A stretch of 64,000 bases of DNA from Callaeas wilsoni (Eukaryota; Chordata; Aves; Passeriformes; Callaeidae), in the NCBI GenBank assembly GCA_013398955.1, contig VWPU01010164.1, positions 744,001 to 808,000 of the forward strand, given 5' to 3'. Under the pieces are notes generated by a model, which did not search any database, was not told where the DNA came from, and saw only the letters and a list, made by a program, of their open reading frames with translations. The first letter of the stretch is position 1; each line of letters opens with the position of its first letter. This document shows, piece after piece, positions 23,501 to 35,186 of this stretch. The translations under genes were made by a program, and so were the position numbers.

Positions 23501-26500
23501 GAGAATGGATCACAAACATTTCAATTTCCCAGATGACTGCTCTAACCAGTAGAATTGGGATAATCTTTAGTTGTATTAGTTGTGACAATCTTTTCTTCTT
23601 TTTCCCCTTTACAAGAATGGTCTCCTATGTTACAGATATTGAGAATTTTTTTTTAATGTAAATTGCATTCTCATCCTTTAAGATTTTATACAGTTATATT
23701 CTTTTTGACAATATTTCAGCTTTTTCATCAATATTTCATTATTTAAGCAGATTTTTGGGACTAAGGTGGATCAGTGTCTATAGCAATGGAAAAGGATCAC
23801 CTTTGTCATTATATCCCTACTGCGACAGTGAAGACACTTCTTAAAAATGCTGTTTCTTCTGGAAAGGGATTGAATATGTCTCTTAATCCTGATAAAGTGC
23901 CCTCGATAGCATGAATTTCTTCTATTTCTTAACACATCTCACACTTTTATATTTTATTTCAAAGTAGATTTGCTTGATTTACAAATATTTTTTATTGCAT
24001 TATTTGTGAGGAGTTCAGGTTCTACAGAAAAACAAATAAAATATTTCTCCTAGAGTCCTGTTTGGGACAGTCCAGCTGTATGTGTTTCTCTGTGTGTACA
24101 TGTGGACAAAAATGGCAGATAAACAGACACACCTATTTTTGTAAATACCAGGAACTCAAAGACACCTGAATTGTAAAACACTGGGTTATTAGTTTGGAGG
24201 GAGATAGACTATTTCAGGTAGCCAGTTAAGCTGTCAAACAGAAGTACAGAAAAAGAAAGCAAAATAAATTATAGTTCAATTATACATAAAAAGATAAGAA
24301 AGTGGTTTTTAAATTCTTTGTATCTTGTAGAAGGGCAAGTGTGTGTTTTCTTGTACCCAAACACATCATTAACAAGGAAAAACATATTATGAGGGGAAAG
24401 AGTCTGTGCAAATAAAAAGGAGCTGTATATTTTTCAAAGACATAGAGCAGAAAAAAGTGTGAAAAAAATATTGAATACTTGAAAGTATTTTAATTAATGA
24501 AGATATTTTTTTAAAGATATTTTTTCATGGCACTTCTCTGATGCTATTCTCAGTCTGTTTCTCATCTTGAATAAAACTCCATGTTCTCCTTCCTGATAAC
24601 TTGCTCTGAATCTGGAAGTGTGATAATATCCACTGCTTTTAGCATCTTCCTGAATTAGTAGAAAGATTTCACCTTCTTAGTCTAGTCTTCATGGTTAGAA
24701 AATCAAACTCATAACTTTCCTTAAATCTATAACAATCCACCATCCTAAAATGCAAGATGTTAACCATTTGTTTAACACAATATAGCTATGAAGGGTGGAA
24801 CCTTGGTACATCCTGAGCATTCAACTGGAATTTCAGGTTTCTATAGAGACTTTGTGCATAGAGTCGGATGACAGTGTGAACTATTTTCCCCATTTAGCTT
24901 AAAAATGTTTTAATCTGTACTGTCCTGCCTTTATGCAGTGAAGTAATCTCAGGCAAAATTAAATCAAACACATTGCAAGGATTCATTTGATCCCATCCAA
25001 TATCTCCATTTCTAGTTTGGTCAGTGATGAGAAATAAGCACTTCTAGATCATGATTCATCTCGACCTAAAATAGACAGCTAAAATAGGTCAGATGAGTCA
25101 TACTCTGAAAAATGCTGCTCTTTTCCAATTGATTATAAAGAGAGCCTAGAGGGAAAACCATAGATAAAAATGTTTCTGTGATAGATTTCTAACGCTACAT
25201 ATGATTAATCCAGCCCTTGATATATTTCCTAACAAGTAACACAGACAGCAAGCATGCCTGCAAAAGCCTGTCATGTTTTCAAAGAAATGGACATGGAAAA
25301 CCGAATTTGAAGGAACATTGCTGATCAGTTCATTTTTGTAATCCAGATGTCATGGATTAATCTCAGCACAAGTCGAGATAAAGTTATACCTCATTATTTG
25401 AATTATTTGGATACGAAAAACAGGACAAGACAAAATGCTATCTGAATATTCAGCAGTTTAAATCTATATATTTGATTTTGATTCACAGTCCTTCTTTAGC
25501 CATTAGGCCTAACATCCCTTGTGAGCTCTAGTACAGGACCAATCAGCAGAAATTCTATCAGTCTGTAAGAAAAAAACACAAATGGTGCTTGTCTCAACTT
25601 AAGCACTTTGATTTTCATAGTTTTAAAAAAAGAAGAAAATTAATGTCATTTCAGTAGATTTTAAATAGAAAATTATGAAACTTCAGTAAATCACATCTAT
25701 TGAAACATCAGACAGAACAGTACAACAGATGCAAAGTGACTGATACTTGCAAAAGTAAAGCCATTGCTAAACATTATCTGAAATAATTTCACTAAGCCAA
25801 TGTAGAGGAACTAGTACATTAAACTCCAATAAAATACTGTAGTGGAGCATTACTAATTTGCTGCTTCTGTGCAAATGAGTTGTACAAGTAGCTAAACTTG
25901 AAAGATGACAGAGAATCAACAACATCTGCAACATTAGGGTGAAGATATTAGGCCTGAAGTAGTTGGGTGAAATTATTAATAACAAGGACTTGAGAAGAAT
26001 AACAATAAAAATATTGGATCCTTGTAGAAGAAATAGTGACATCACTTGTGACCTGCTGCTTAGTTTGCTATGTGGGAAGCTTCACAAGAGAATCAATCTA
26101 AAGAAGAGTTTCAAAGATAATTTTACTCCTAGCTAAGGCTATCCTTGGGTCTGATTATTATTATTTCTCTTTTTGTCTTCCATCATATTTGCATATGAGT
26201 GATTCTTCTATTGCAGCAAATACCTCCAGAGTATGAAGTCTTACATGGGACTTAAGTGAAAAGATAATGCTCTTTGGGCATTTTTGCTAACAAACGAATC
26301 AAAGAAGTTATAACATAAACAGTGGTTCTTGAGTGAGTCTTCCATGTAAATCACTGGTCTGTAAGGCAAACTTGTTTTGCAATAGTATCAACTATAGTAT
26401 AAAGTGTAGTACAAAGAAAACAGTCCTACTGTATCAAAGACATTGGAAACTATGACTTTTTAAAGTGAACAGGAAATTCCTCCCAACCACAGTGCTTTCA

Positions 26501-26535
26501 ATACCCTAAATATTAGACAACTAGAAATACTTGTG
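20546..26535. other. Unassigned A+T-rich non-coding DNA
   Basis: Six kilobases with no gene or transposable element that I recognise. A GTTTTG/GGTTT-rich tract sits at about 21820-21865. Frames of 60-92 codons on both strands (for example 22511-22762 and 25767-26045) have no recognisable domains, no splice-site context and overlap antisense frames, so I treat them as chance. Confidence 0.6.
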
Positions 26536-27862
26536 TATAGAATCACAGGGTCATTGAGGTAGTCAGGTACCTCTGGAGACCATCTAGTTCAACAACCTTG
26601 GTCAATCAGGGTCACCTACAGCAGGTTACTTTGGGGCCATGTCCAATCAGGTTTTCATTGTCTCCAAGGATGGAGACACCAAGCCCCCTGGGAAGCCTGC
26701 TCCAGTACTCAATCACCCTCTCATGAAAAAAATAAAAAAGCTTTTCCTCATGCTTAAATGCAATTTCCTGTGTTTCAGTTTATGCCCACGGCCTCTGGTC
26801 TTGTCACGGTGTGTCATGAACCACGCCTGATTCCATCTTCTTTACTCCCCACTGCCGTCAAGTATTTGAACACAATGTTAAGATCCCCCTGAGCCTTCTC
26901 TTCTCCTGGCTGAACACTCTCAGCCTCTCTTTGTGTGTTAGGTGTTTCAAGATCTTAGTCATCTTTTTGGTGTTGTGCTAGACTTGCTTCAGTAAGGAAG
27001 GGAATCACAGAATTCTGTGCCTTACTGAATCACAGATCACATCCAGCACTGGATGCAACAGTGCAGATGTTTCTCAGTGTAGATGTTTCTCAGTAGGGCT
27101 GAGTAAAGCAACAGAGCAGGGGAAGTTCATGTCCCTCAGCCTGCTGGCAACACTCTGCCTGATGCAGCTCTGGAGGCTGTCAGCCTTTTTTGCTGCAAGG
27201 GCACATTGCTGGCTCATGGTCAGTTTGCTGGCAGCCCTGACTTCCAGGTCCTCCCCTGCCAAGCTGTTTTTCAGCTGGTTGACCCCAGCCGGTCCTGATG
27301 TTTGGAATTTTTCTTCCTCTGATGTATTTCCCTTCGTTGAATTTAATGAGATTCCTGAGTCTAACCTCTGGAGGTTCCAGTGAATGTCAGCACACTGCTC
27401 TGACAGATCAGACACTCCTCATGCTTCTGTATCATCTACAAACATGCTGAGGGTGCAGTCTGTCCCATCATCCAGGTGATCAGTGAAGGTGTTACACACT
27501 GCTGACTGTAATATTAACCCTTGGGACAAAGCATTAGCAAACGGCCTCCAGATGGACCTGGTATTTTATTGCAACCCTTAGAGTCGACAGTTTTCTACCC
27601 TTAGATGCCCAACTACTGCCAGTTCTTACTGTCCATTTATCTAGTTTGTACTTCATAATTTTGGCTGTGAAAATGGTTTGGAAGCGTAACTAAAGGCACT
27701 GATCTCCACTGAGCTGGTCATTTCATTATAGAAGACTGTGAGGTTGGTTGAATATAGCTTCTCTTTTATAAATCCAGATCAACTATTCCTGATCACCTTC
27801 TTGACCTTAGTACGTTTGGAATGATTTCCAAAATTATTTGCTCTATCACCTTCCTAGTATAA
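26536..27862 (-). mobile_element. CR1 LINE, 3'UTR plus decayed reverse transcriptase end
   Basis: The reversed CR1 terminus AGAATCACAGGGTCATTGAGG starts it at about 26539. Reversed 3'UTR landmarks follow (GACCATCTAGTTCAACAACC; GGAGACACCAAGCCCCCTGGGAAGCCTG; CTTCTCTTCTCCTGGCTGAAC). At 27115-27300 the minus strand translates to a recognisable ORF2 C-terminal segment (residues reading KLTMSQQCALAAKKAD and IRQSVASRLRD). Further similarity, to 27862, includes reversed motifs like CATCTACAAACATGCTGAGGGTGCA and GACTGTGAGGTTGGTTG. The 113-codon minus-strand frame at 27074-27415 is this relic, interrupted on both sides. A 16-bp tandem duplication is at 27063-27094. The copy is old, with many indels. 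Confidence 0.9.
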
Positions 27863-28507
27863 CAGTATATAAATCTTTATATATAGATATTTTTTTAAAT
27901 GGCCGTATCTGAAATATGGTAAAACCTTCCCATCTGAAAAAATTTATGTTTTTGTGTTATACACTTTCCAAATATTTGTATTGTGTAAAAAATTCTTTCA
28001 AGATATAAACTTATAATAATACTCGGATCAACCAAAAGAGAAATAAACTTGCATTGAGCCTAATTGTTTAGGAACAAATCAAAACAAAAACACATAGGAT
28101 TTTAAGGCAGAGAATAAGAAGTTGACATCACAATGAAAGCAAAACTGAAAAAACAGATAGGCTTTGCGCAAAAGCATGAATGTCCTACTACCCCAGGCTC
28201 CATAACAAAGAAAAGAGACAATTGAAGGTCAAATGCTAACCAGCAGAAAATAGTTTTCACTTAGCACATAAACTAGAGGTTAAATAGCAAAAAGAGTAAA
28301 ATCTATCTGACCTAAGGCAAAGAGACTGTACGTGCATTTCTGATACGAGCAGCTGAAATCAGATGGGAAAAACATCATTATACATTCTTCAATATATCCA
28401 GAAAGGGGCCAGAAACCAGGATGCTGGTTGTGACATCCAGGTAAATAAGCTCACTGCTTTTACAATGAAGAGTGTATGTAGGTTTAAAACAATTCCCTTT
28501 TATCAAG
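27863..28507. other. Unassigned A+T-rich DNA
   Basis: About 645 bp with no recognisable gene or repeat. Confidence 0.55.
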
Positions 28508-28936
28508 TTTGTGTGGCAAGGTTTTGATAGTCAGGGGCTGTGGGGATGACTCTGTGAGAAAAGACCAGAGACTGCCCTGTGCCCCACACAGACACTTTCA
28601 GATAGCTCCAAACCAGACCCACTACCGGCCAAAGTTGAGACCATCAGTGATGCTGGTCATCCCTCTGTGACAACATATTTAAGAAATTATAAAAGAATTC
28701 TGTGCAGGACCTGAGAAAGGAGTAAGAAAAAAATATGGAAAACAGCCCTGCAGATCTCAAGGTCCATCCAGAAGGAAAGGAAGAGGTGTTCCAGACACAA
28801 GAGCAGCGATTCTTCTGTGTCCTGTGGGGAAATCTGAGGTGATAAGGCTGTCTTTCAGCCCATGGAAGAAAATGTCTGAGCAAATATTCATATTTCACCC
28901 CATTGAGGACCCCAAAACAGAGCAGATGGACATGCC
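28508..28936 (+). mobile_element. LTR fragment of an avian endogenous retrovirus (5' portion)
   Basis: The stretch starts TTTGTGTGGCAAGGTTTTGA and continues through landmarks I know from an abundant avian LTR family: GACCCACTACCGGCCAAAG, ACAACATATTTAAGAA, CTCTGCAGATCTCAAGGTCCA-like sequence, GGTGTTCCAGACACAAGAGCAG, CAGCCCATGGA and GAGGACCCC...GAGCAG. Homology stops at about 28936, well before the end of the family. The motif ATATTTAAGAA (about 28674) is a possible degenerate TATA-like element. Target duplications are not visible because the 3' part is absent here. The 84-codon minus-strand frame at 28644-28898 is antisense to this relic and not a gene. Assignment is by remembered consensus. 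Confidence 0.72.
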
Positions 28937-29011
28937 CTCCATATTCTCAATAGCCTTGACTGAATGAGCAAATAGAAGTGGAATGCAATAGTAGCAGAGA
29001 ACCACCGTACC

Positions 29012-29165
29012 ACTGAATGTTTGATGTTGAAATGGACCTGGGGAGGTCCTTTAGTCCAACCCCCTGACTGAGCAGCGTAACCTACAGTAGGCTGCCCAGG
29101 ACAGAAAGCTTTTGACTATTTAGACTCCACAACATCTCTGGGAAACCTGTTCCAGTGCTGTCACC
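29012..29165 (-). mobile_element. CR1 LINE 3' end fragment
   Basis: Reversed CR1 3'UTR landmarks are clear: GTTGAAATGGACCTGGGGAGG followed by TCCTTTAGTCCAACCCCCTGAC, CAGTAGGCTGCCCAGGACAG, and CTCCACAACATCTCTGGGAA then CCTGTTCCAGTGCTGTCACC. About 150 bp survive. Both ends fade into unassigned DNA. Confidence 0.88.
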
Positions 29166-29827
29166 AAGGATGATAAAATCAGCAAAGGGTGAAAATACTG
29201 TTGCTTGTGAGTGATGCCAGACTTTTGCACAAGAAGAAAACCAATTCACGAACCAGATATGCTCAGAGAAATTGAACTGCTGTGATATCATATAAATCAC
29301 CTTTGTGTTCAATGTATTCAGCACTGGAAAAAGCCATATGGGTCAATATGGAAACTGTCTTGCAAATGCTCAAATGTGGAATCACAAAACAGAGGCATTA
29401 CACGCTTCTTAGACTGTACCACAAGTAGAGAACATTGTTAATTATCTTATCTTGAGGGACAGGATGCGACCTTTTAATGCCCCTTGCAATTTAGACTTGC
29501 ATAATTTAAAATGGGACTCATTATTCTCTGCAGTTGAAAATAGATAATTGTACATTCAGAGAAATATGTTCACAGGGAACTTTCTCAGGTCTGTGTGTGC
29601 AAGGTCAAGAGATGAGTATTTTCTTCAGGTATAAAATAGACCAAAACAACATATTTGGTTCAGATGCTCTTGTACTCTTTAACTTGTATAGTCCCTTAGG
29701 CCTAGGGAAACAAAGCACTTACATTGTTAGAAATTGTATCCACATTTAAATTGAAACAATAATTCCTGTATTCCATAAGAAAGGATGGCTACAGAGCTTT
29801 ATTTATTTTTACAGTCAACATCCAGAC
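29166..29827. other. Unassigned DNA
   Basis: About 660 bp without a recognisable gene or repeat. Short frames at 29082-29324 (minus) and 29534-29749 (plus) show no domain. Confidence 0.5.
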
Positions 29828-29983
29828 TGTGCACAGCCTTTGCTTTTGCATTATTAAGCTGCCCTTACCTTGACCCACGAGGTTCTTTTCCCCTTATGTT
29901 CTGCCCCTCTCTTCTGCTGAGGAGGTGAAGTGATAGAGCAGCTTGGCGGGCACCTGGTGTCTAGCCAAGGTCAGCACAGCACA
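29828..29983 (+). mobile_element. LTR 3' end fragment (U5-like)
   Basis: The segment CTTGACCCACGAGGTTCTTTTCC, then CTTCTGCTGAGGAGG, AGTGATAGAGCAGCTTGGCGGGCACCTGG and AGCCAAGGTCAGCACAGCACA, matches the shared 3' end of the same kind of avian LTR whose reversed copy ends at 13131 and whose plus copy ends at 43246. Only about 155 bp are recognisable. The minus-strand 91-codon frame at 29894-30169 crosses it and is not a gene. Confidence 0.75.
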
Positions 29984-31690
29984 GCTCTTTATGGTGCACA
30001 GTATAGGGCAGGAAGAGCTTGAGATAAGCATAGTAATTGGGAGAGCCAATGGGTAAAACATGGACTGGACACAGCCAGGGAGTGAACGGTGGAATGATGA
30101 TGGGGAGTTTTGGTTGTTGTAACTGTGGTGAAGAAATGAATGGATTGTGCGTAAATTTTCCACTTTCAATTAGTGTTGTGGTAATGTTATCTTGATTTAG
30201 GTGTATGTGCTGGTTTGGACAAAAATTTAGGAGGAAACAGTGTAGGAGAATTTTTTTTTATGTGAGTCAAGTTTGTGAAAATTGTGAAGATTGTGTGATA
30301 AATGTGGATTGTTAATGATAATTCTTAAATATGTGATTCACAGAGATGAGAAGTGGAATGTACTGGGTGACATGAGAAGACCGGGGTGGAGTGTGTTTAA
30401 GAATTTGAAGACAAATGGTTTGGGCTTTGTTTATTTTGGGGCTTTTTGTTGCTTTGGTGTTTTGGTTTATTTTAATTGTTTATTGTATTTTTTGTTGGTT
30501 GTTTGCTTTTTTCTTGACTCTCTAACAGTGCCTTAGGAGCTCTGCCTCGAAGACTTTAGAATAGAACAAACAAAAATTTATTTCTTCTGCATTATAGAAG
30601 ACGAAAAAATCCTAATGTCAGTAATTTGCATACTCAATCAACTTATGTATTCTTACACAAGTCATTCCTAGAGGTTGTCTAGAGATGCTCTTTGACCAAA
30701 CCCCTGTGATAGCTGCCATTCAAAATAAAAATTGCACAGGATCACCATACAAATAATTAGTTTCTCTATAGTCATTATGTAATAATAGTTCACTGTATGC
30801 CATCATTTTATAATATATTTTCATTTAAATCATTACATCACTTGTAATATTTCATTACCGGGCACTGCATAAATAGACTGAGATTTTCTGCACCATTTTG
30901 CTAGTGAGCCATTATTTAATAGTACACTCTTAATTGTAAAAGGTGAAGTAGAATTTGAAGGTCTTTTTGATGTTCGACAGGGAAATATGGAACAATAAAT
31001 ATGAAATCTTTGCACTTTTTTTCAGCTTCAAATGAGAACTTCACAGCTACAGGGAAAGAAAAATGTTTTTCCTCCAAAATGGATTTTCTTAAGATTGAAT
31101 ATCAGCATGAACTCAGAGCTATCTTTTATCTCATGTGAAAAGAGTCTTTAGAATCCAACACCCTAGGTGCTTGACAATGTCCTGGTACACTAAAATACAA
31201 ACTGTGGATATAAGAGTACAGCAAAACTCTGCAGAAGTCTGTTAGATGTTTATGGAAAGCTCCATCCAGAGTGCATTGAGCAATCTATAGTGCACGAAGG
31301 AGATGATCTAGCTACAGATTTGGGTAAGACACTGCTTTTTGACAACTGTGGAGTTTTAAATAAAATTTCTTAAGATCATCACATAGGAAAGGATCAAAGG
31401 GAAAAGGAGTATACATTAATAGGTAAAGATCAAAGAATTTTTTTTAAACTTGTACACTGCCACACAGTGTGAGACTTCATGTATTCTGGCACAGCAGCAG
31501 CCCAAAATAAATGTACCTTCTTTCCTTTGTAGAGGCTGTCTGTAAGCATTTGTTTAAGAAATATTTCCAGGAGTTTCTTTACCTGCTTGTATTGCTTGAT
31601 CCATTGTGTAACATACTCCATGGAACCCTTGATTTACAGATCTTTAAGCACACTTACATTAAATATCTATTGACACAGTAAGAGGTAATT
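29984..31690. other. Unassigned DNA with a G/T-rich, C-poor tract
   Basis: No gene is recognisable. From about 30200 to 30530 the plus strand is rich in G and T and notably poor in C, and it starts near TGTGCTGGTTTGGAC (30206), which resembles the beginning of some avian LTRs. No matching terminus or target duplication was found. The rest is ordinary A+T-rich sequence. Confidence 0.45.
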
Positions 31691-31905
31691 GGTTCAAACT
31701 GAAATACAGGAAATTCCATTTAAACTTAAGCAGAAAAATAAAAATACTTTGAGGGGGATTGAACAATGGAAGAGTTTGCCCAGAACAGCTGTGGATCCTC
31801 CATCCTTGCAGGCACTCAAAACCAGGGCTTCAAGTAACCTATTCTAGATGATTCTGCTTTGAACAGAGAGTTTGACTAGACACTCACCAGAGGGGATATG
31901 TACCA
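31691..31905 (+). mobile_element. CR1 LINE 3'UTR fragment
   Basis: Plus-strand CR1 landmarks in order: CAAACTGAAATACAGGAAATTCCATTTAAAC, GAGTTTGCCCAGAACAGCTGTGGATCCTCCATCCTTGCAGGCACTCAAAACC, ATGATTCTGCTTTGAACAGAGAGTTTGACTAGAC and TCACCAGAGG. Each corresponds to the usual 3'UTR order with substitutions and small indels. The octamer tail is missing, so the copy is truncated at both ends. Confidence 0.88.
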
Positions 31906-33553
31906 TCTTTTTCTGACTTTCACTTTAAGTCTGCTGCCAGGTCATTCAAGGGAACCAGGAATATGCTTGTCTTTCTAAATTACTCAACAACAAATATTGT
32001 TAAAAGTCAAGATATCACAAAATTGTGAAGGCTGGAAAAGTTTAAAAGACAAAAAGAACCAACCAAGCAAAAATCCACATGTACACACAGACACAGATAG
32101 ACACACGCATCCTCCCTTGTGATCCGTATCCAGGAAAGGAAAAAGCAGATGGATGACAGGGTAAGAAGATGAAGATTCTCTCCAAGTTAATCAGAAATTG
32201 GCTTGCTTTTTAGTTTAAAGTTATGCAGCTAAATTTAGTCTAATTTTCAGATGTAGTAAGTACTGCTGCTTCATTAGCTTCAATATGGGTGCTCAGATGC
32301 CTATGAGAGTAAGGTCACCTTTCATTAGGGACTTAAGTACTTGTTTCATGGCCTGATTCAGAGAGGTGTTACACACCCATAACATCCACTGAACTCAGGA
32401 ATTCCAACACATGTGAAAAACAGGACGTTTATGTCTACTTCTAAGCATGGAACTTTGTGATTGATTCTGAATAGATTACTAACACAGCAACACAGTTGTG
32501 AAAGAACAGAATTGATTAGATGCACAAGCAGCACTTCAAGCAAATTTTATATTCTCATTATAATGTGAAAACAAAAACCAACAATGTTTAAGACCATTCT
32601 TCATCTCAAGTGACATTAAATCTTTCTGATTAGTCATACTTCTTCCAAAAAACTTTGTGAAGAGTATTTTCAACCTAGCATAACATACTGCAGAAAGATT
32701 GAAATTAGGTGTTACTCATTTTGGACTTAAAGGAGAACTATTTATGCTTACACAAATTACTGAAGTTCATAAATTTTCTGTAATGGGAAGAACTTTGTTT
32801 GAACTGAGGGAGCTCTACTAACCATGAGTGCAAAATAAACTGGTAACAAAAGGAGAAAGACTGATTTTGGGCAATCATTTTACCATTTGTGATCATGTGT
32901 TGCCATACTGAAGTTCCACATACAGTTATTCCTTTGGATAGAAGGAACTTTTTCACAGTTCTGTGTATTTCATGTAGACCATTAAAAATATTTGTATTTA
33001 AATTGGCAGCCAAAAATCAAAATATAAAAAGTTGATAATTTATGCCAGTCTTATTTATGGACTGTTATAGGAGTTCATAGAATTTTGAGTATACCTCATA
33101 AAGCACACCTCATACCTATCACACCATAAATTATCACAGAATAGATATTGTTAAGGGGAAAATAGGAAATCAGGTTTAAATTATATTTTATTGTTCAAGT
33201 GTCAGATACTTCTTGGAATTCTTGGGAAAGCTTGGCTCTGTGAGCTCTTGTCTTCTATAACCATGTGACACGACTCAGTCCTCATCAGGGATGCATTTGT
33301 TCCTGAGACAGAAATATATAAAGCAGGATAGTGTGATGTGCTGTCATATATAGTAACTTTCAGGTATAAGGTTTTCATACTATAACTTGTGGCATAAATT
33401 GTCAGAAGTAGGAGATAAGCATTCCTAATTTAACTGCGTATGACTAGGGTGATAATGATTTTTTTTTAAAAAAAGACTCTAAAGGTCATTTTGGGGTTTT
33501 GTTGGGTTCTTTCTGACTCTGTTAACAAATATGTCACTACTTCAAAACATGAA
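31906..33553. other. Unassigned A+T-rich DNA
   Basis: About 1.6 kb with no gene or recognised transposable element. An A/C-rich patch (CACA/ACAC units) lies at about 32085-32110. The 91-codon minus-strand frame at 32738-33013 has no recognisable features. Confidence 0.55.
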
Positions 33554-34016
33554 ATATAGAATTATATTTAGGTTGGAAAAGACCTCTGAGATCATTGAAC
33601 CAAACCGTTAGCCTAACGCTGCCAAGACCACCACTGAACCACATCTGTAAGTACTACATCTACAAATCTTTTAAATCACTCCTGAAAGACTCCAGGGACA
33701 GTGACTTCACAGTTTCCCTGGTCAGCTTCTTCCAATGTTTGACAATCCTTTTAGGGAAGAAATTATTTCTCATACACAATCTAAAGTTCCTCTGTCACAA
33801 TTTGAGATAATTTGCTCTTGTCCTGTTGCTTGGTACATGGGAGAAGAGACAGACCCACATCTGCCTGCTACCTCATTTCAAGTAGTTGTAGAGAGAGATA
33901 AGTTTCCCTCTAAGCCTCCTTTTCTCCAGGATAAACAATCTCAGCTCCATCAGCTACTCTTCATAAGACATGTGCTCCAGATTCTCCCCCAGCTTCATTG
34001 TTCCTCTCTGGACAGG
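33554..34016 (-). mobile_element. CR1 LINE, 3' half of a copy split by an LTR-like insertion
   Basis: The reversed CR1 terminus is followed by TTAGGTTGGAAAAGACCTCTGAGATCATTGAACC and further 3'UTR landmarks (CTCCAGGGACAGTGACTTCAC; TTGCTCTTGTCCTGTTGC; TCTAAGCCTCCTTTTCTCCAGGATAAACAATCTCAG; TTCATTGTTCCTCTCTGGACAGG). Homology breaks at 34016 and resumes at about 34673, so this and the next CR1 segment are one insertion. Confidence 0.92.
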
Positions 34017-34672
34017 TCGTTATGATCCCACTTCTGAAATAATGTTAGGGTCTGATTATTGAAAGATACTGCTGTCTGAATTAGGTGCAAAGGAGACCAT
34101 ATGCCAAAATCAGTAGCAGGGATTTTATATAAGTAAATGTGAGGGAGAGAGAGAGAACTAGGAAGAGATGAGGGGAAGAAAGAGAAGGATAGAAAGAGAG
34201 ACAGATTATAGTCACAATCACATGGGTTCATGCAGCATCCATCTGGCCCTTTTTTGTCTGGTTTGCTCAGTCATGGGGGTCCCCAGAGCGTTCTTCTGGA
34301 GGTACCACTTTTATACAATCCAAGTCCTGGGTACCCAGAGGCATATGTGCTGTTACCACAACTTGGGATGGCATGTGTACAAAGACTTGCTTCCTTACTT
34401 ACAGTTTGCCGTGGTGGGAATTTTTTCTGAATAGGTTACTCAGATCTGACTCACCAGACCTGGTATCTTCCTGTTGTTACCATCTGTGCTTTTCCCACTC
34501 TCTGCACAGTGGTATTATGTCCAGTGTGCTAATTCCAAACCTTTCACCTTGTTTAGGCCTGAAACTAGTGCCTTCCTTTTTTCCATCTGTGCCTGTTGCA
34601 GTGGCTTATTTCACGGGAACTTCCCTCTTTGACATTTTCAAAACATTTGAATTGCATTCTTTAAGTCCTGAC
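34017..34672 (-). mobile_element. LTR-like insertion nested in a CR1, with ACAGG target duplication
   Basis: The CR1 is interrupted exactly where the usual text reads CTCTGGACA..GCTCCAGCACCTCAATGTC. ACAGG occurs on both sides (34012-34016 and 34673-34677), giving a 5-bp (or, as CAGG, 4-bp) target duplication around about 656 bp. With the 4-bp reading the minus strand begins TGTCAGGACTTAAAG, a retroviral-type TG start; the other terminus reads ATAACGA rather than CA, so it has mutated. A minus-strand TATATAAAATC is at about 34126-34136. A purine-rich (GAGA) patch lies at 34138-34205. No coding sequence for retroviral proteins is visible, so a solo LTR is the simplest reading. I do not recognise the family. 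Frames of 78-110 codons in and near it are not genes. Confidence 0.65.
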
Positions 34673-35186
34673 ACAGGCTCCAGCCCCTCAATGTCTCTCT
34701 TGTAGTGAGGGGCCCAGAACTGAACACAGGATACGAGAGTGTGGCCTCACCTCATGCTGAGGTACAGGGGCACGGTCAATGCCCTGGTCCTGCTGGCCAC
34801 ACTATTGCTTGTACAAGCCAGGATGCCATTGGCCTTCCATTCTGGCTCATATTCAGCCCCTATCAACCAGCAGCTCCAGGTCCTTTTCCACTGGACAGCT
34901 TTCCAGACACTCTACCTCCAGCCCATAGCATTACACAGGGTTGTGGTGACTGAAGAGGTGAACCCAACACTTTATTTTGTTGAACATCACACAGGTAGCC
35001 TCAGTCCATGGATCCAGCCTGTTCAGATCTCTCTGCAGAACCTTCCTGCCCTCCAGCAGATCAACTCTCCTGCCCAGTTTGGTGTTGTCTGCAAACTGTC
35101 TGAGGGGACACTCAATCCCCTTGTGCAAATCATAGGTAAAGATATTAAACAGGACTGGCCCAATACTAATCCTGGGGAACAGCACT
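34673..35186 (-). mobile_element. CR1 LINE, 5' half of the split copy, with decayed reverse transcriptase
   Basis: CR1 homology resumes with GGCTCCAGCCCCTCAATGTC and continues (GAGGGGCCCAGAACTGAACACAGGATACGAG; CTGGTCCTGCTGGCCACACTATTGCTTGTACAAGCCAGGATGCC). On the minus strand 34931-35185 translates to an RT segment with [24 protein letters not shown] and [11 protein letters not shown]. The catalytic FADD box reads FADN, so the second aspartate is lost, and the frame is open only for about 84 codons. The element ends abruptly at about 35186. The 256-codon plus-strand frame at 34739-35509, the longest open frame in the window, is antisense to this LINE and not a gene. Confidence 0.93.

Noticed and set aside
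27074..27415. 113-codon minus-strand frame
   Set aside because: It is the decayed C-terminal end of CR1 ORF2, not a host gene.
30206..30540. LTR beginning TGTGCTGGTTTGG
   Set aside because: The start resembles an avian LTR but no further family landmarks, CA terminus or target duplication could be found.
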